NCBI GenBank assembly: GCA_029945375.1
Contig: CM057066.1
Coordinates: forward strand, 2,294,001 to 2,358,000
Reading direction: 5' to 3'
Source of the DNA: Agaricus subrufescens
Lineage: Eukaryota; Basidiomycota; Agaricomycetes; Agaricales; Agaricaceae
Length of the DNA stretch: 64,000 bases
A program made the translations under genes and the position numbers. Of the stretch, positions 1 through 10,712 are shown in pieces (the stretch's first letter is position 1; the number at the start of each line of letters is the position of its first letter). The notes under the pieces are model-generated. The model was not told the DNA's origin, did not search any database, and was given only the letters and a program-made list of their open reading frames with translations.

Positions 1-2632
1 GCTCCCCCACAAATCCACATTGATAGACATGCCCCTACCCATGTATTGCCGTTGCCACCAGCAAGCGTCTCCGATTCCACCGACAAGCCTCTTTCATCCC
101 TTCCAAATGATTGTCGCCCATCCTCTCCCGTATGGCAGCAAGAGCCCACCCCGGGATATCCTCAAATTGAACAGGCTCCACGACCTGAGGCACGCCTTGA
201 GCAGCTGTCCTCAACTGAACAGCCTTCACCCTCACATCTCGGGCGGGACATGTTCTATCAACCTCATGATTTTGTGATGTACAATCCCGTCTTTGTTGAC
301 AACAGCTCTGAAACCTGCGAGTACCATTCCACCTATATCATGTGTGCTCACTGACAGTTGTTTGGTAGTTATGACCGATTTCCTTAAAGAGACAATACCA
401 GGAGCAGAATTCGATTCTTCTGATCCTAATATGCCCTCTCGATGTCATCCGGGAACCCGACTAACGATCATCGGAGAATGTCAAGACTTTGTCCTTAAAC
501 GTGAAGGTCGTCCGAAAGTGCGATGGGTAGTGGGTGCGGCAGGGGTTGGGAAGTCGGCCGTGATGCAGTCCGTTGCTTGGGACGAGTCTGGTGTTCTCTC
601 CGGGGTAATTGTGGGCGCTACCATTTTCTTTTCTGTCAATGGACGTCAGGACGGAACAAAAGCTATCAGCACTATGTCGTACCAGCTAGCGGTCAAAATC
701 AAGCCATATCGTCTCTTCCTTCAACGTGAGGTCATGCGTGATCCATCTCTCCCTCGGAAATCCTTATCAACACAGTTCAAGAAGCTCATAGTCGAACCAT
801 TCATCCATGAACATATTGTCAACTCTTCCTCTCAGCTGTTGATTATTATTGATGGCCTTGATGAATGCGCCGGCCCCTCAACACAATTGGAGCTCCTTGA
901 CCTTATCTCGAGTTTCTGCATCACATACCCTGATTCGCCCCTCGTTTGGATTATCACCAGTCGCCCGGAACCTCACATAACGTCATATTTTTCCCAACCC
1001 AAGATTGAACTCGCACGTGAAATGCAGCAGATCTTGGTCGATTCAGATGAAGCGCGTGAAGATGTCACTTGCTACCTCCGCGATAAACTTACAGAGGTCC
1101 AAATCACATCAGTCACGCTCCGGACTCTGCCACAGTGGCCCCCAGAAGACGACTTTTCTAAAATCGCTGAAGCCTCGAGTGGGCTATTTGCGTACGCTTC
1201 GACGGTAGTGAGGTACATCGGCGACCCTACCTGTGGAAACCCCGTCGGCCAGCTCAATGATGTATTGGAGGTTATTGACACTGGCACAAGCACTAGTTTA
1301 TCCGGTGAAGATCATCCAATGGCCCGGCTCGATGCATTGTATGCGCATATCATGTCCAAGATTCCGGCAAAAATCAAGGCCGATACCAGAAAATTGCTGC
1401 TAGTCGCGGTAGAAGAACCTTGGATGTATGATTCTTTTCAAGATACATGTAATATTCTGGGGATGACTCAAGATGCCGCCTACGGTGCCACTCATCATAT
1501 CCGAGCCGTTGCTATCATTCCCGAACCTGGTGAAGCATTGGTCCATGGTCTTACATTTTTCCACAAATCCTTTCGCGACTACCTTCGAGACTTCGATCGA
1601 TCTGGATTCTCCCCTAATATTAGTTCTGAAGCTGCGCAGTTGATGGGTAGATGCGTACAGAGAATTATTGAAGAAGCTCTTGATGGTTTCATAGCAGATG
1701 GTGTACTAAGAGAGGATGACTGGCGGTTTTCCATGGCTGGTACTCTGAAAAACGGTCCCGGGACTGGTGATAACATTTCTGTTACATGGCAAACTGTGAG
1801 AGAAGACGATAATCGCAAACTGCAGTACAACATGTATCGTAATGCCATTTTCGCTCTTATGGTCTTGTTTCATAAAAGAGAGGAAGAAGTCTTTCAGAGT
1901 CCGCTATATTTGCATGTGTTAACCACATGTTTTGACAGGCTTCCTGATACCTTCCCCCTGGACGCTGTCACTGACTGTGCATTTGTAGGTTGTATCAAGT
2001 TTACCTCGCGTATGTTACTAATCATATGAACAAGGTTAAACTTCGTTGTCATGAGCATCTCAAACAGGGTATCCTTAAGGAGGTCCCGCTGTGCACCCTT
2101 CCGAATAACCGCAATTGGCGCCACGAATTCACAGAAAGACGTTTTAGGAGTTCATCCCCCTCTGGTCCCTGCTGGGATTACCGATTCATAAGATTGTGTT
2201 TTAAGAGTCCATTACTATCTGACCTTTGGAACACCTCTTGTGAAGTACGTTTAATTTTTATTGATTATCAAATTCAATACTCATCTATTTGCCTAGCATG
2301 GAAGGACGGGCAACTGGGAAGGTCCTCTACAAGACTGGTCAACCGACACCAGAACAGAGAGTCACATGGGCAGCTTCTTACTGTGCTCTTACTGCATCCA
2401 ACGACTGGAACAGCATTTAACCATACTGCTGCCAGATCATGTTGTCACGATTTGTGAACTCACTCCTATAGATTTTATTGCAGAACTTCGATTGGTTGAC
2501 CCGGAAGACGGTGTATCAGAGTGGATATATCATTTTGCAATGCGTAGAGGTCAAGTTGAGTCGATGGAAGAAGAAAAGTCGGACGAAGAGGAAGAGTTGC
2601 GGGAAGAAGAGTCAAAGACTGGTGTTAATTAA
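1..2632 (+). CDS. NLR1: NACHT receptor, 5' end cut by the window
   Basis: Signal-transducing NTPase of the fungal NLR (STAND) class, presumably cytosolic. My model has exons <1-316, 369-1984, 2035-2244 and 2297-2632; these join without a stop into 825 residues. In order: a Pro/Ser-rich leader open to the window edge; the motif exon (MFYQPHDFVMYNPVF near 250-300); the AEFDSSDPNMP...RCHPGTR linker; Walker A GAAGVGKSAVM (near 532); Walker B LLIIIDGLDEC; SRPEPHIT; FHKSFRDYL; then the C-terminal module with CSYCIQRLEQH and VDPEDGVSEW, ending in an acidic tail. The first intron (317-368) has a GC donor (gcgagt) and a TAG acceptor. Its other donors are gtaggt and gtacgt. The C-terminal module has no family I can name. 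The catalytic motifs are intact, so it is probably functional if the missing 5' end is sound. Confidence 0.85.
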
Positions 2633-2639
2633 ATGTGAA

Positions 2640-3100
2640 CGATTTATCTCACCTGAATACATGCTCTACCCCTCCGTTTGATTGGACCGCAGCTCGAATT
2701 TGACTACCAGAATAGGGGAAATAAATTCCTGAATGATTATTCCGACGTGAGTCGGAGGAAGGTTACTTACCACAGCATCTGAGTGTAAGTACGATTCCTT
2801 ATCCACACGGTCAGCGATTCTTGCAGTTGGTGGTGCGCCCTTCTGGGTTATTAAGGCAAAGCCATCACTACATTTTGACCGGTGAACAGATTGGCTGAGT
2901 GCGGTGATTACATATGCATGCTCCACTTAGCACATTAGGGAGAATAGAAACTTCCTGCGAGTCTTGTGAGCAACGTCAAGATAGGCTAATTCCCTTGGTT
3001 AGATTAATATACTAGATCACATTTGCACAAGACTAAGTGGTGACATTTGTTAGGTTATGAGTGGCCTCTAAACCGTTAAAGCGATCCGTATTTGTGAGGG
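2640..3100 (-). pseudogene. Decayed polysaccharide deacetylase remnant (copy 1)
   Basis: Weak but ordered matches, on the minus strand, to the intact deacetylase at 16085-17745. Near 2690 a tag acceptor is followed by codons reading SNSSCG, matching the last exon SNLSCG of the intact gene. Near 2780-2830 the text VDKESYLHSDA matches GKEPYLKSDA of the penultimate exon. Near 3060-3095 the string gtggcctctaaaccgttaaagcgatc matches the start of intact exon 7 plus its intron. The other exons, including all catalytic motifs, are not recognisable. It lies convergent to NLR1, the same order as the two better preserved copies, so it is probably the oldest copy of a duplicated NLR-deacetylase block. 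The left limit is approximate. Confidence 0.5.
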
Positions 3101-4193
3101 CCTCCATGTAAGGTCAATTGGTGGTATCAGAGCTTTCAGGTAGGTCAATATTCCATTGAAAAATCGTCTAGATGGAGAGACAATAATTTCCTGGTATTCA
3201 ATTACACAGGGTGAGATTGGTAGGTCCTACACTTGGAACTTAGACCTGAGTGAGGTGAGCAATTAGGTTAACGGAGCGGGGACAAGGGAACTCATGTGGT
3301 TCGATCAAACGTTTTGTCATGTAACCGTTTCATCTCCTGACATCCTGTAAAGAAATTTGAACTCTTCACGGAGGTCTTTTGTCGGGTTTATCCCAAGTAC
3401 ATTCGCCGCCATGCTTCTGTAATCTTACAAGGCAACAATTTCTTGAAAATGCTAAACTGCTATCAATGTTTCTGATGTGCATAAATTCACTTCTATCGGG
3501 GAATAACATACTTGCCGTCTTCATCTTCTTGACCAAAAGGACTGGGTGGCTACGTCTAGGAGGTGCTGATCAGAGAGAAGGCATGCTGAATGAAGGAAGC
3601 CATAAGTTGATAGCACGTGTGCATCATCTAGGAGCTGGCCCAGCTGGGAATAGAATGTTTGACAACGGCATATGGTCTGAGCTTTCTTACTATCTTTGGG
3701 ATTAATGTAGTGAGTGTCACATAAGTCATACTCCTCATAGTTTTACCAAAGGATTTGACTTCTAGACGTTCTAAATCACAGCTTTGCGCTGACGGTGTAC
3801 CTGGATGCTTAGAAGCGGCTTCACATGTAGCCATTCCCCGGAGGAAATTTCAAGACCATAACAGAGGATGTCGATACATTCATGCTACCGAGATTTGAGC
3901 GTTGAGAGCGTTGAGGACTCCGTTATACCTGTGACATGGCACGTCAACCGGTTCTCATAAACTGCTTGACATCAAATACCTTACCCCATGTGGCAACTGA
4001 TTGTCCGCGGTGTCGTATTTACTGTAATGATAAGATAAGCAGTATATAGACAGGTAATTGAAGTCAACTAATCGAACTTTGAATACATTTGTGGAGTCAA
4101 TTCAATTATTTATCTATATACTACTTGTCATATTGATTTGTCATTGCCGTAAGTGTATTATACTCGAAATTTCGCATGGCATTGTTTACAACC
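3101..4193. other. Intergenic stretch, no gene recognised
   Basis: About 1.1 kb between the deacetylase remnant and the foldback element. Short open frames occur on both strands, but none has splice structure, family motifs or similarity to the repeated genes here. It may contain unrecognisable decayed deacetylase sequence. Confidence 0.4.
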
Positions 4194-4201
4194 ACAGCAA
4201 G
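4194..4201. repeat. Target-site duplication, left copy
   Basis: acagcaag immediately before the left arm of the foldback element; identical to 6111-6118. Confidence 0.8.
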
Positions 4202-6110
4202 CACCTAACCCTTCCAAAAAGAGCTTCCGATTAGAGGGGGGAGAGGGGGGTCACTCCTCACTCTACCTAGAGTGATTTATATTGAATTCTCCATACTATC
4301 TAAATCTAAGGACCCCTGTGTCCCACGGCGTGTTACCATGTCACTAACTTGTGCCGATCATCACTGATCGGTGTTGATCGTTACTACTAACATTCTCAAG
4401 CGTGTGAATGACAGTAGGCGGGAGTGTCCCCTCCTGTTTTTCCCACGCCTTATTTGGCTGATCTTCCGCTTTAAATTATATTCCCACGCACAGTAGCTCA
4501 ACACCCGGCAACCATTTACCACTTCCCCTGTAGGTGAATGCCTTGCTATCTTCTAGGGAACCATTGAGGTTGCTGTTGGGGTTGTATACATACCATATGT
4601 AGCACAGAGCTAGGGTTTTGTTGTAATATATGTTCTCTGATAAGTCCTATGAGAAAATGGTGGATACTGGGCGCATTTTTGAGCCCCAGCAATGTACCCC
4701 AGGTAGTCTAACATACTATACTAGAAGCATTTTTCACGAAACAAGCACAAGAATATCCTATGTACTTTATAAATAGTCGCTTTCTTCGACAGTAATTAGT
4801 GTTTGCAGTTACTTATACTGAGGCGCGTGGGGCGCGTAGTGCGTGCGCCTGTGCGCACTATTAAGGCCTATCTATTGCAAAAGTTTTCTTGCAAAACGGC
4901 CGAGAATTGGGCGAGCTATTGATGTTTTTCTGTCTAGTCATATGCTGATAAATGGATGGCATCAAATGAACCCAGATTACAACTACCTTGCGCTTCAATA
5001 ATCTGTGTTATAATTATATGCATCGATAGCTATTTACGAGGGCTCTTAGTAGCCGCAATAATCTCGAAAATCGTTAGTAAATGTATAAAGATAGTGCACA
5101 AGGACTTTAGATGCACCAATTGATGTCGAATAAACAGACAGAGAGTGTACACCAATATTGATGCATTTGCGATCCTTGTGCACTATCTTTATACATTTAC
5201 TAACGATTTTCGAGATTATTGCGGCTACTAAGAGCCCTCGTAAATAGCTATCGATGCATATAATTATAACACAGATTATTGAAGCGCAAGGTAGTTGTAA
5301 TCTGGGTTCATTTGATGCCATCCATTTATCAGCATATGACTAGACAGAAAAACATCAATAGCTCGCCCAATTCTCGGCCGTTTTGCAAGAAAACTTTTGC
5401 AATAGATAGGCCTTAATAGTGCGCACAGGCGCACGCACTACGCGCCCCACGCGCCTCAGTATAAGTAACTGCAAACACTAATTACTGTCGAAGAAAGCGA
5501 CTATTTATAAAGTACATAGGATATTCTTGTGCTTGTTTCGTGCAAAATGCTTCTAGTATAGTATGTTAGACTACCTGGGGTACATATACTACATACTGCC
5601 CCGTGCTGGGGCTCAAAAATGCGCCCAGTATCCACCATTTTCTCATAGGACTTATCAGAGAACATGGGCTATATTATACAACAAATACCACTAGCTCTGC
5701 TACATATATGGTATGTATACAACCCCAACAGCAACCTCAATGGTTCCCTAGAAGATAGCAAGGCATTCACCTACAGGGGAAGTGGTAAATGGTTGCCGGG
5801 TGTTGAGCTACTGTGCGTGGGAATATAATTTAAAGCGGAAGATCAGCCAAATAAGGCGTGGGAAGGGCGGGAAACAGTGAGGGGACACTCCCGCCTACTG
5901 TCATTCACACGCTTGAGAATGTTAGTAGTAACGATCAACACCGATCAGTGATGATCGGCACAAGTTAGTGACATGGTAACACGCCGTGGGACACAGGGGT
6001 CCTTAGATTTAGATAGTATGGAGAATTCAATATAAATCACTCTAGGTAGAGTGAGGAGTGACCCCCCTCTCCCCCCTCTAATCGGAAGCTCTTTTTGGAA
6101 GGGTTAGGTG
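4202..6110. mobile_element. 1.9-kb foldback (long inverted repeat) element with 8-bp target duplication
   Basis: The left arm (4202 to about 5113) is repeated in reverse complement as the right arm (about 5160-6110) around a loop of about 46 bp. The arms are close to identical; the main differences are a small insertion near 5580-5600 in the right arm and scattered substitutions. The ends are cacctaaccc... and ...gggttaggtg. The sequence acagcaag lies directly outside both ends (4194-4201 and 6111-6118), which is a perfect 8-bp target-site duplication. No transposase frame is present, so the element is non-autonomous. An 8-bp duplication is usual for hAT and for some Mutator-like elements; very long inverted repeats fit a foldback or MULE-like element. 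Superfamily unassigned. Confidence 0.85.
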
Positions 6111-6118
6111 ACAGCAAG
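6111..6118. repeat. Target-site duplication, right copy
   Basis: acagcaag immediately after the right arm of the foldback element; identical to 4194-4201. Confidence 0.8.
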
Positions 6119-6788
6119 TCTGTCGCGCTGCAAGTAGTACCAACCAACGTTTATGGATGGCCTCCTACCATTAGAGGGGAACTGCAATCACTTCACTTCC
6201 GCACTTCCGCCTTATGTGCTATACGAAGTCATCTAAAGTATTTTGAGGTCCTGATGTATTGATACAGCCCAGGCACATTGAACAAATTGTCCAGCTTATC
6301 TTCCATAATCGCTACTATCACTCAGCATGTGAGTTACCCAGCCATAGCATGAGACACCAAACCAACATGACTGACGCCCGGCGGGCCTCTCAGGTCATTT
6401 TGTGAATTGGTGGCTATTATACGGTCAGCTCCAAGTCAGCTCCTACGTTTTTACGATGTTGAGAAGCCCTAGGCCCGGGACTCGACGGTAAAAATTGATG
6501 GCACGCTTGAATTTCACAAAGTAGCCGGTTATGGAAAAAAAGGTCCATATGCCAGCCCCTGGGTCAAATTTTAGAACATCAAGTTGAGCATGCGTTCCGA
6601 ATTTGGCGAGGTGCCAACGTGAGCATTGAGTTTGACACAATGTTACTGTCTGGTCGTGTGAAACTCGCTCAAAAAATCACCGACCATGTACTAGAAAATA
6701 TCAAATACCTCAAATTTACTCCGCACGTTCGTAATTGAACAGGCGCATGCTGTTCAAGTGCAAGACCATATTCACAGGCAACGGACCG
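6119..6788. other. Intergenic stretch upstream of the acid phosphatase
   Basis: No gene recognised. It ends in the phosphatase core promoter. The one longer frame here (minus, 6443-6640) shows no family motif or splice support. Confidence 0.4.
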
Positions 6789-6795
6789 TATAAAA
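6789..6795 (+). promoter_or_regulatory. TATA box of the acid phosphatase gene
   Basis: tataaaa, 62 bp upstream of the chosen start codon at 6851. Confidence 0.55.
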
Positions 6796-6850
6796 GTGAG
6801 TTAAGTCAACATCATGTACGCTTCAGATTGCTTTCCTGCAGCTGTCTATC

Positions 6851-8388
6851 ATGCTTTTCCTTGGCAGTTTGTTGGCTTTCTTGCCGGTCGTGTTGGCTGC
6901 GGTATGTGGTCGAATCTCAGCAATCACTTTACTTTACTTATTCAATCTTGTGTCAGGTTCCCGCGTTCAAGGCCCCTTCAAAGAGTCCCGTCCTCCAAAG
7001 TAACAATTATATTGGGAAGGCGAACAACACACTACCTGCGGGAAAAAAGGTCAAAGGGAAGGTTTTCGACCGTATTATCATCGTGAGTTTAGTATTCCGC
7101 GGGTGCGAGAATCCAAATTGACGCACTTTGACCAGATAACTATGGAAAACACGGACTTCAAGGACGCTGCCAGCAATGTATTTTTTTGCTATCTCTATTT
7201 TCGCGGTCCTTGTTGCTCAACAGAAATCTTTACTCCAGCCCACTATCGCTAAGCTTGCCAAAACAGGAGTTATTTTCTCCAACTACTACGGCTGTGGGCA
7301 CCCTTCAGAACCAAACTACGCTTGCCAGGCTGGAGGAGATACCTTTGGTATGGGTGACGACGACATGCATATGATCCCCGGGCAGTACGTACAGTCATTT
7401 TGAAAATGATCAGTCTATTTAATGGGATGAAAAATGCATCTAGAATCCCGACGATCGTCGATCTTCTCGAAGAGAGACAGGTTTCTTGGGCAGGCTACTA
7501 CGAAAATTTGCCTACCGACGGCTCAGGTGTTTTCAGGCAAGGAAAACAAACTCGTTTCAATATTTGCTGTCTAACGTTAGATCATTCGATAGCTTTTCCT
7601 CGAAAAATTATTTGAACAAGAGCGCGCCAGATTACGCCTACTACAAGCGGAAACACAACCAGCTAATCATTTATGACTCAGTTGCAACTGTTCCATCCCG
7701 CGCCGCGCGTATTCGTAACTTCAACGATTTTGCCATGGACCTCGATGCTCGCGTTCTCCCACAGTTCATGTATATAGTCCCCAACAATGTGAACGACGGT
7801 CACGACACCAACGTTCCCTTCCAAGCCGCTTGGGTGGAATATTTCCTTATGCCACTACTGAAAATCCCAATTTCAACACAGCTAAAACCCTCATCTTACT
7901 CACCTATGACGAGAACAGTACTGGTAGCATCAACAACCAGATCTTTACGATGGCGATCGGCAAGGGAGTACCAAAGGAATTCAGAGGCACCAAGGACAAC
8001 ACCTTCCTCACTCACCACAGTGAGCTGAGCACAGTACAATTGAATTGGGGTTTACAATGCCTCGGTCGTCAAGATGCTAACAAGTAAGTGGGACATGCGA
8101 AAATCTCTTATTCAATGACGTTGATGTGGTAATAGGACGATGTCGAACGTCTTTGGCTTTGTCGCTGCTATAACTGGGTACAAGAACAAGAATGTCAAGC
8201 CAAAGAATATTCCCATGCTCAATGGGACGAGCGCTACCCCCGGACCTATGAATACCAAACCAGGTATGAACACTCCTTGGACGCTCCCTAATTACAATGC
8301 GAAGTGTGCGAGTGGTCGACCTGTGTGCGGAATGACGGGTTGCCCTGGTCTACCCTTGCCCGTCCCTCTCAAGAAGAAGAAGAACTGA
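6851..8388 (+). CDS. Secreted acid phosphatase / phosphoesterase, one apparent frameshift
   Basis: Fungal phosphate-repressible acid phosphatase type (phosphoesterase family), expected to hydrolyse phosphomonoesters outside the cell. The start at 6851 gives a signal peptide (MLFLGSLLAFLPVVLAA) that fills exon 1. Exons: 6851-6901, 6957-7082, 7136-7177, 7224-7384, 7444-7536, 7593-8083, 8136-8388. Family landmarks: KVFDRIII/TMENTD, HPSEPNY, GGDTFG, NDGHDTNVPF, TLILLTYDEN, and a Cys-containing tail ending in KKKKN. Intron 7537-7592 appears to use a GC donor. Near 7858-7862 (ctactgaaaatccc) the frame shifts: the expected LLKNPNFN needs one more A. The exons sum to 1217 nt, one short of 406 codons. 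There is no room for an intron there, so this is either a real inactivating deletion or a base-calling error in a homopolymer. Confidence 0.85.
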
Positions 8389-8589
8389 GTCGATGTCTTT
8401 TTTTCTTTTCTTTTCCTTAGTTGATGTCGATCTTGTGAAGTACAATAATACTCAGTTTCGTGTCATCATGTATCGCATTTGAATCCTCTTGTTTCTGCAT
8501 ATACCGTTTAAAAAGCTCAACCGCTAAAATAGAGGTTTACTTGCTGGTATGCGAGAACCTCGAGCTAGACGACAGCCCCGAGTATTCCA

Positions 8590-8975
8590 GACCACGAGTG
8601 GGACCACACATTCACGATGTTGCGTTTCAGAAGTCCTACACTTTCTGATCCCTGGAAAGCGTGTTGCAAGGTGAGCTCAGTCGCCCATTGTCGAAACAAG
8701 GGTTTATCTGGTTTGGTAGCACGAAAGGAAAGGAAACTGGGAGGGTCTCGGTCAGGACTAGTCAACAAATCTCGTACTGCTATACCCGCCTTCTACTGGA
8801 GGCTTGCTCTTACTGCGTCCAACGATTTGAATGGCATTTAAAAATGCTGTCTCCAAATCATCTATTCACGGTTTGCGACTTGACTCCAATATATGTCATA
8901 GCGCAACTTCGCTTCGTCGACCCAAGCAGTAGTGTGCCACAGTGAATATACCACTTTCCAGCAGACAGATACACA
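8590..8975 (+). pseudogene. Orphan 3' end of an NLR gene
   Basis: Only the last part of the NLR plan is present: the FRSPTLSDPWKACCK end of the penultimate exon, a 50-bp intron, and the C-terminal exon with CSYCVQRFEWH and RFVDPSSSV. It is very close to the NLR3 3' end (15430-15780), including the intron. The codon TGG of NLR3 (QDWS) is TAG here, near 8757, and the SEWTY core is replaced by a stop near 8942. The sequence after it (8985-9090) resembles the NLR1 tail (gaagaggaagaataagagtc). No NACHT sequence lies upstream; the phosphatase ends at 8388. This is a fragment carried by a block duplication together with the neighbouring deacetylase copy. Confidence 0.8.
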
Positions 8976-9109
8976 GACGAATTTTAAACGTGTGTCGAAG
9001 GAAGAGGAAGAATAAGAGTCAAAATCTCATATTAATTGAATGTAAATGATTATCTCCCTTAAATACATACTATACCAGTAAAACCTGTTTGTTTCATTCA
9101 GCCACAACT

Positions 9110-10095
9110 CAAATTTGACTATAAAATCGATAGAAGAAAGTCATTTAGTTAGCCCCCGAGATCAAGACGAACAAGAGGTACGTACAGGAGTAAGGGGAGG
9201 AGCGTCCGACTTCAAAGATGGCTCCTTAACCATGCACTCAGCAACTGTAACGAGTCAATAACCCGATCCTTGAAGAGCTTGAATTGCAGCTGGCAGTACG
9301 TGCCTCAAGTAGAACAAAGTTGTCAGTGGCCTGGCGTATAATCATAGTGACAGGTACACGCTTGACTCTATGAGGTATTTGGTCATCAATGCGGCGTTTT
9401 ATAGGTTATAAGAGCATACCGGGGGTCTGATTATTCAACACCGAAAATGATGAACTTCGTTGTATAGCTTGGCTATATCGAGCTTTGGATTCATCTGGTG
9501 CTGCCCCCATAGAATCGCCCGGGCGGTACAAACGTCAATTGACAGCATAGTTGGTGTAAAAATATAACGTACTTAAGGTTCCATAGGACAACTTTCTCAC
9601 CGAGTTGACTTGCAGCCTCGAGTACGACGTCGTTATAAATACCGAATGCTATTGAAGGAAAAAATGTCATATCAGAATATGCGGCTTCTTTATTGGATGT
9701 ATGCGTCGACATATGAGGTCGCATTCGTGAGGGTCTAGCTCCTGTTGTTTTCTAGATGGCCTCTGGATAATTTAAAGCGATCTGTACTCAGGTATAGAGT
9801 TATGTAGGTTCACAAGACGCACGAGAAACAGATGACATTTTGCTCAGAACTAGACGTGCGAGAATCAAAGGAGAGTTCTTTGAGTCAAGAAGGTACACAC
9901 TTTCGTCTTTGGACAAGGTAGCTAAATCATAATGACTCCAACTGTGCGAGGCAACTGGATGGCCAGCATCGTCGACGGCCATGGCCTCGCAGCGTCCTCA
10001 GGATCGTCGATACACACAACTAAAAATGTGGAGAACGGAGTGTGAGAGCTAGAAGAGCGAGAGAATTGAACCTACGAACAGTTTTGTCCAACTGG
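9110..10095 (-). pseudogene. Polysaccharide deacetylase copy 2, 5'-truncated and decayed
   Basis: Clear minus-strand homologue of the intact deacetylase at 16085-17745, in the same exon order. Recognisable pieces are CIDDPEDAAR, AGHPVASHSWSHYDLATLSKDE (motif 2), FGIYNDVVLEAASQLGE, GDSMGAAPDESKARY, and the terminal SNLSCG exon near 9113. The 5' exons with TFDDGP and TGTFFF are absent beyond about 10095. The acceptor before the GDS exon has changed from acag to accg, the donor after the RPP exon is lost, and LNHET has become LNNQT, removing the motif-5 histidine. It cannot encode a working enzyme. Confidence 0.8.
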
Positions 10096-10649
10096 TAAAG
10101 GAAATTTGTGAAATAACATTATAATCCGGGTGGCTCAGTGAGGAGATGGGAGGGAGCCTGCCCTAGAACATTGAACGAAGGCTCGTAATAGTTTCCTATA
10201 ATTTACGCAAATAGTAACCAGTTTGATGGCATGTTTGCATCTGAGAAGGTCCTTCTCTTGCTGTGCAAAGTTGGGGAACGCAGCAGATCACAGCAAAGGA
10301 AGCCATGCTGTTAAGATAGGTCCTAGGTGATCGGACCGGGATGTCAACTGTGGGAGAGTGACACTTTCTTTGGCTAGTTTGAGGTAATGTCTTGCATTGT
10401 CACTGACGATCGATGAACATTGAATATTGAATGTTTGCAGAGCTTAGGTTTTTTTTGCTAATAGAAGAGACAAATACGAAAGCTCACAAAATCCCCTAGT
10501 TGTATCCCGCTGCATTTACTAATCGCCCTCCAGCGCTGCAAACGGCATGAGTATTCAGAAGCGGGTGACAAATGTTACGTGAACGATTGATAGTGAGCCA
10601 AACAGCATTGTGAAGCGCTCGAGAACCATAGGTGGCCTGTGCATGTTCT
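10096..10649. other. Intergenic stretch upstream of NLR2
   Basis: No gene recognised. This is where the 5' exons of deacetylase copy 2 would be expected, but no TFDDGP or TGTFFF coding is visible. Confidence 0.4.
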
Positions 10650-10656
10650 TATATAG
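10650..10656 (+). promoter_or_regulatory. TATA box of NLR2-NLR3
   Basis: tatatag, about 57 bp upstream of the start codon at 10713. Confidence 0.5.
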
Positions 10657-10712
10657 CCTAACAGCGAGCGTCCCACGTGTGTCAAACTTTCCTCCCCACC
10701 TGCTCCTCAGGG

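Noticed and set aside
3379..3834. Overlapping plus and minus frames (3379-3705 and 3628-3834)
   Set aside because: No splice support, promoter or family motif, and they overlap on opposite strands.
5046..5321. Minus-strand frame of 91 codons at the centre of the foldback element
   Set aside because: It spans both arms and the loop, so it is an artefact of the inverted repeat; no family features.
4202..6110. Assigning the foldback element to hAT
   Set aside because: The 8-bp duplication fits, but the ends (cacctaaccc) are not typical and no transposase is present; Mutator-like is equally possible.
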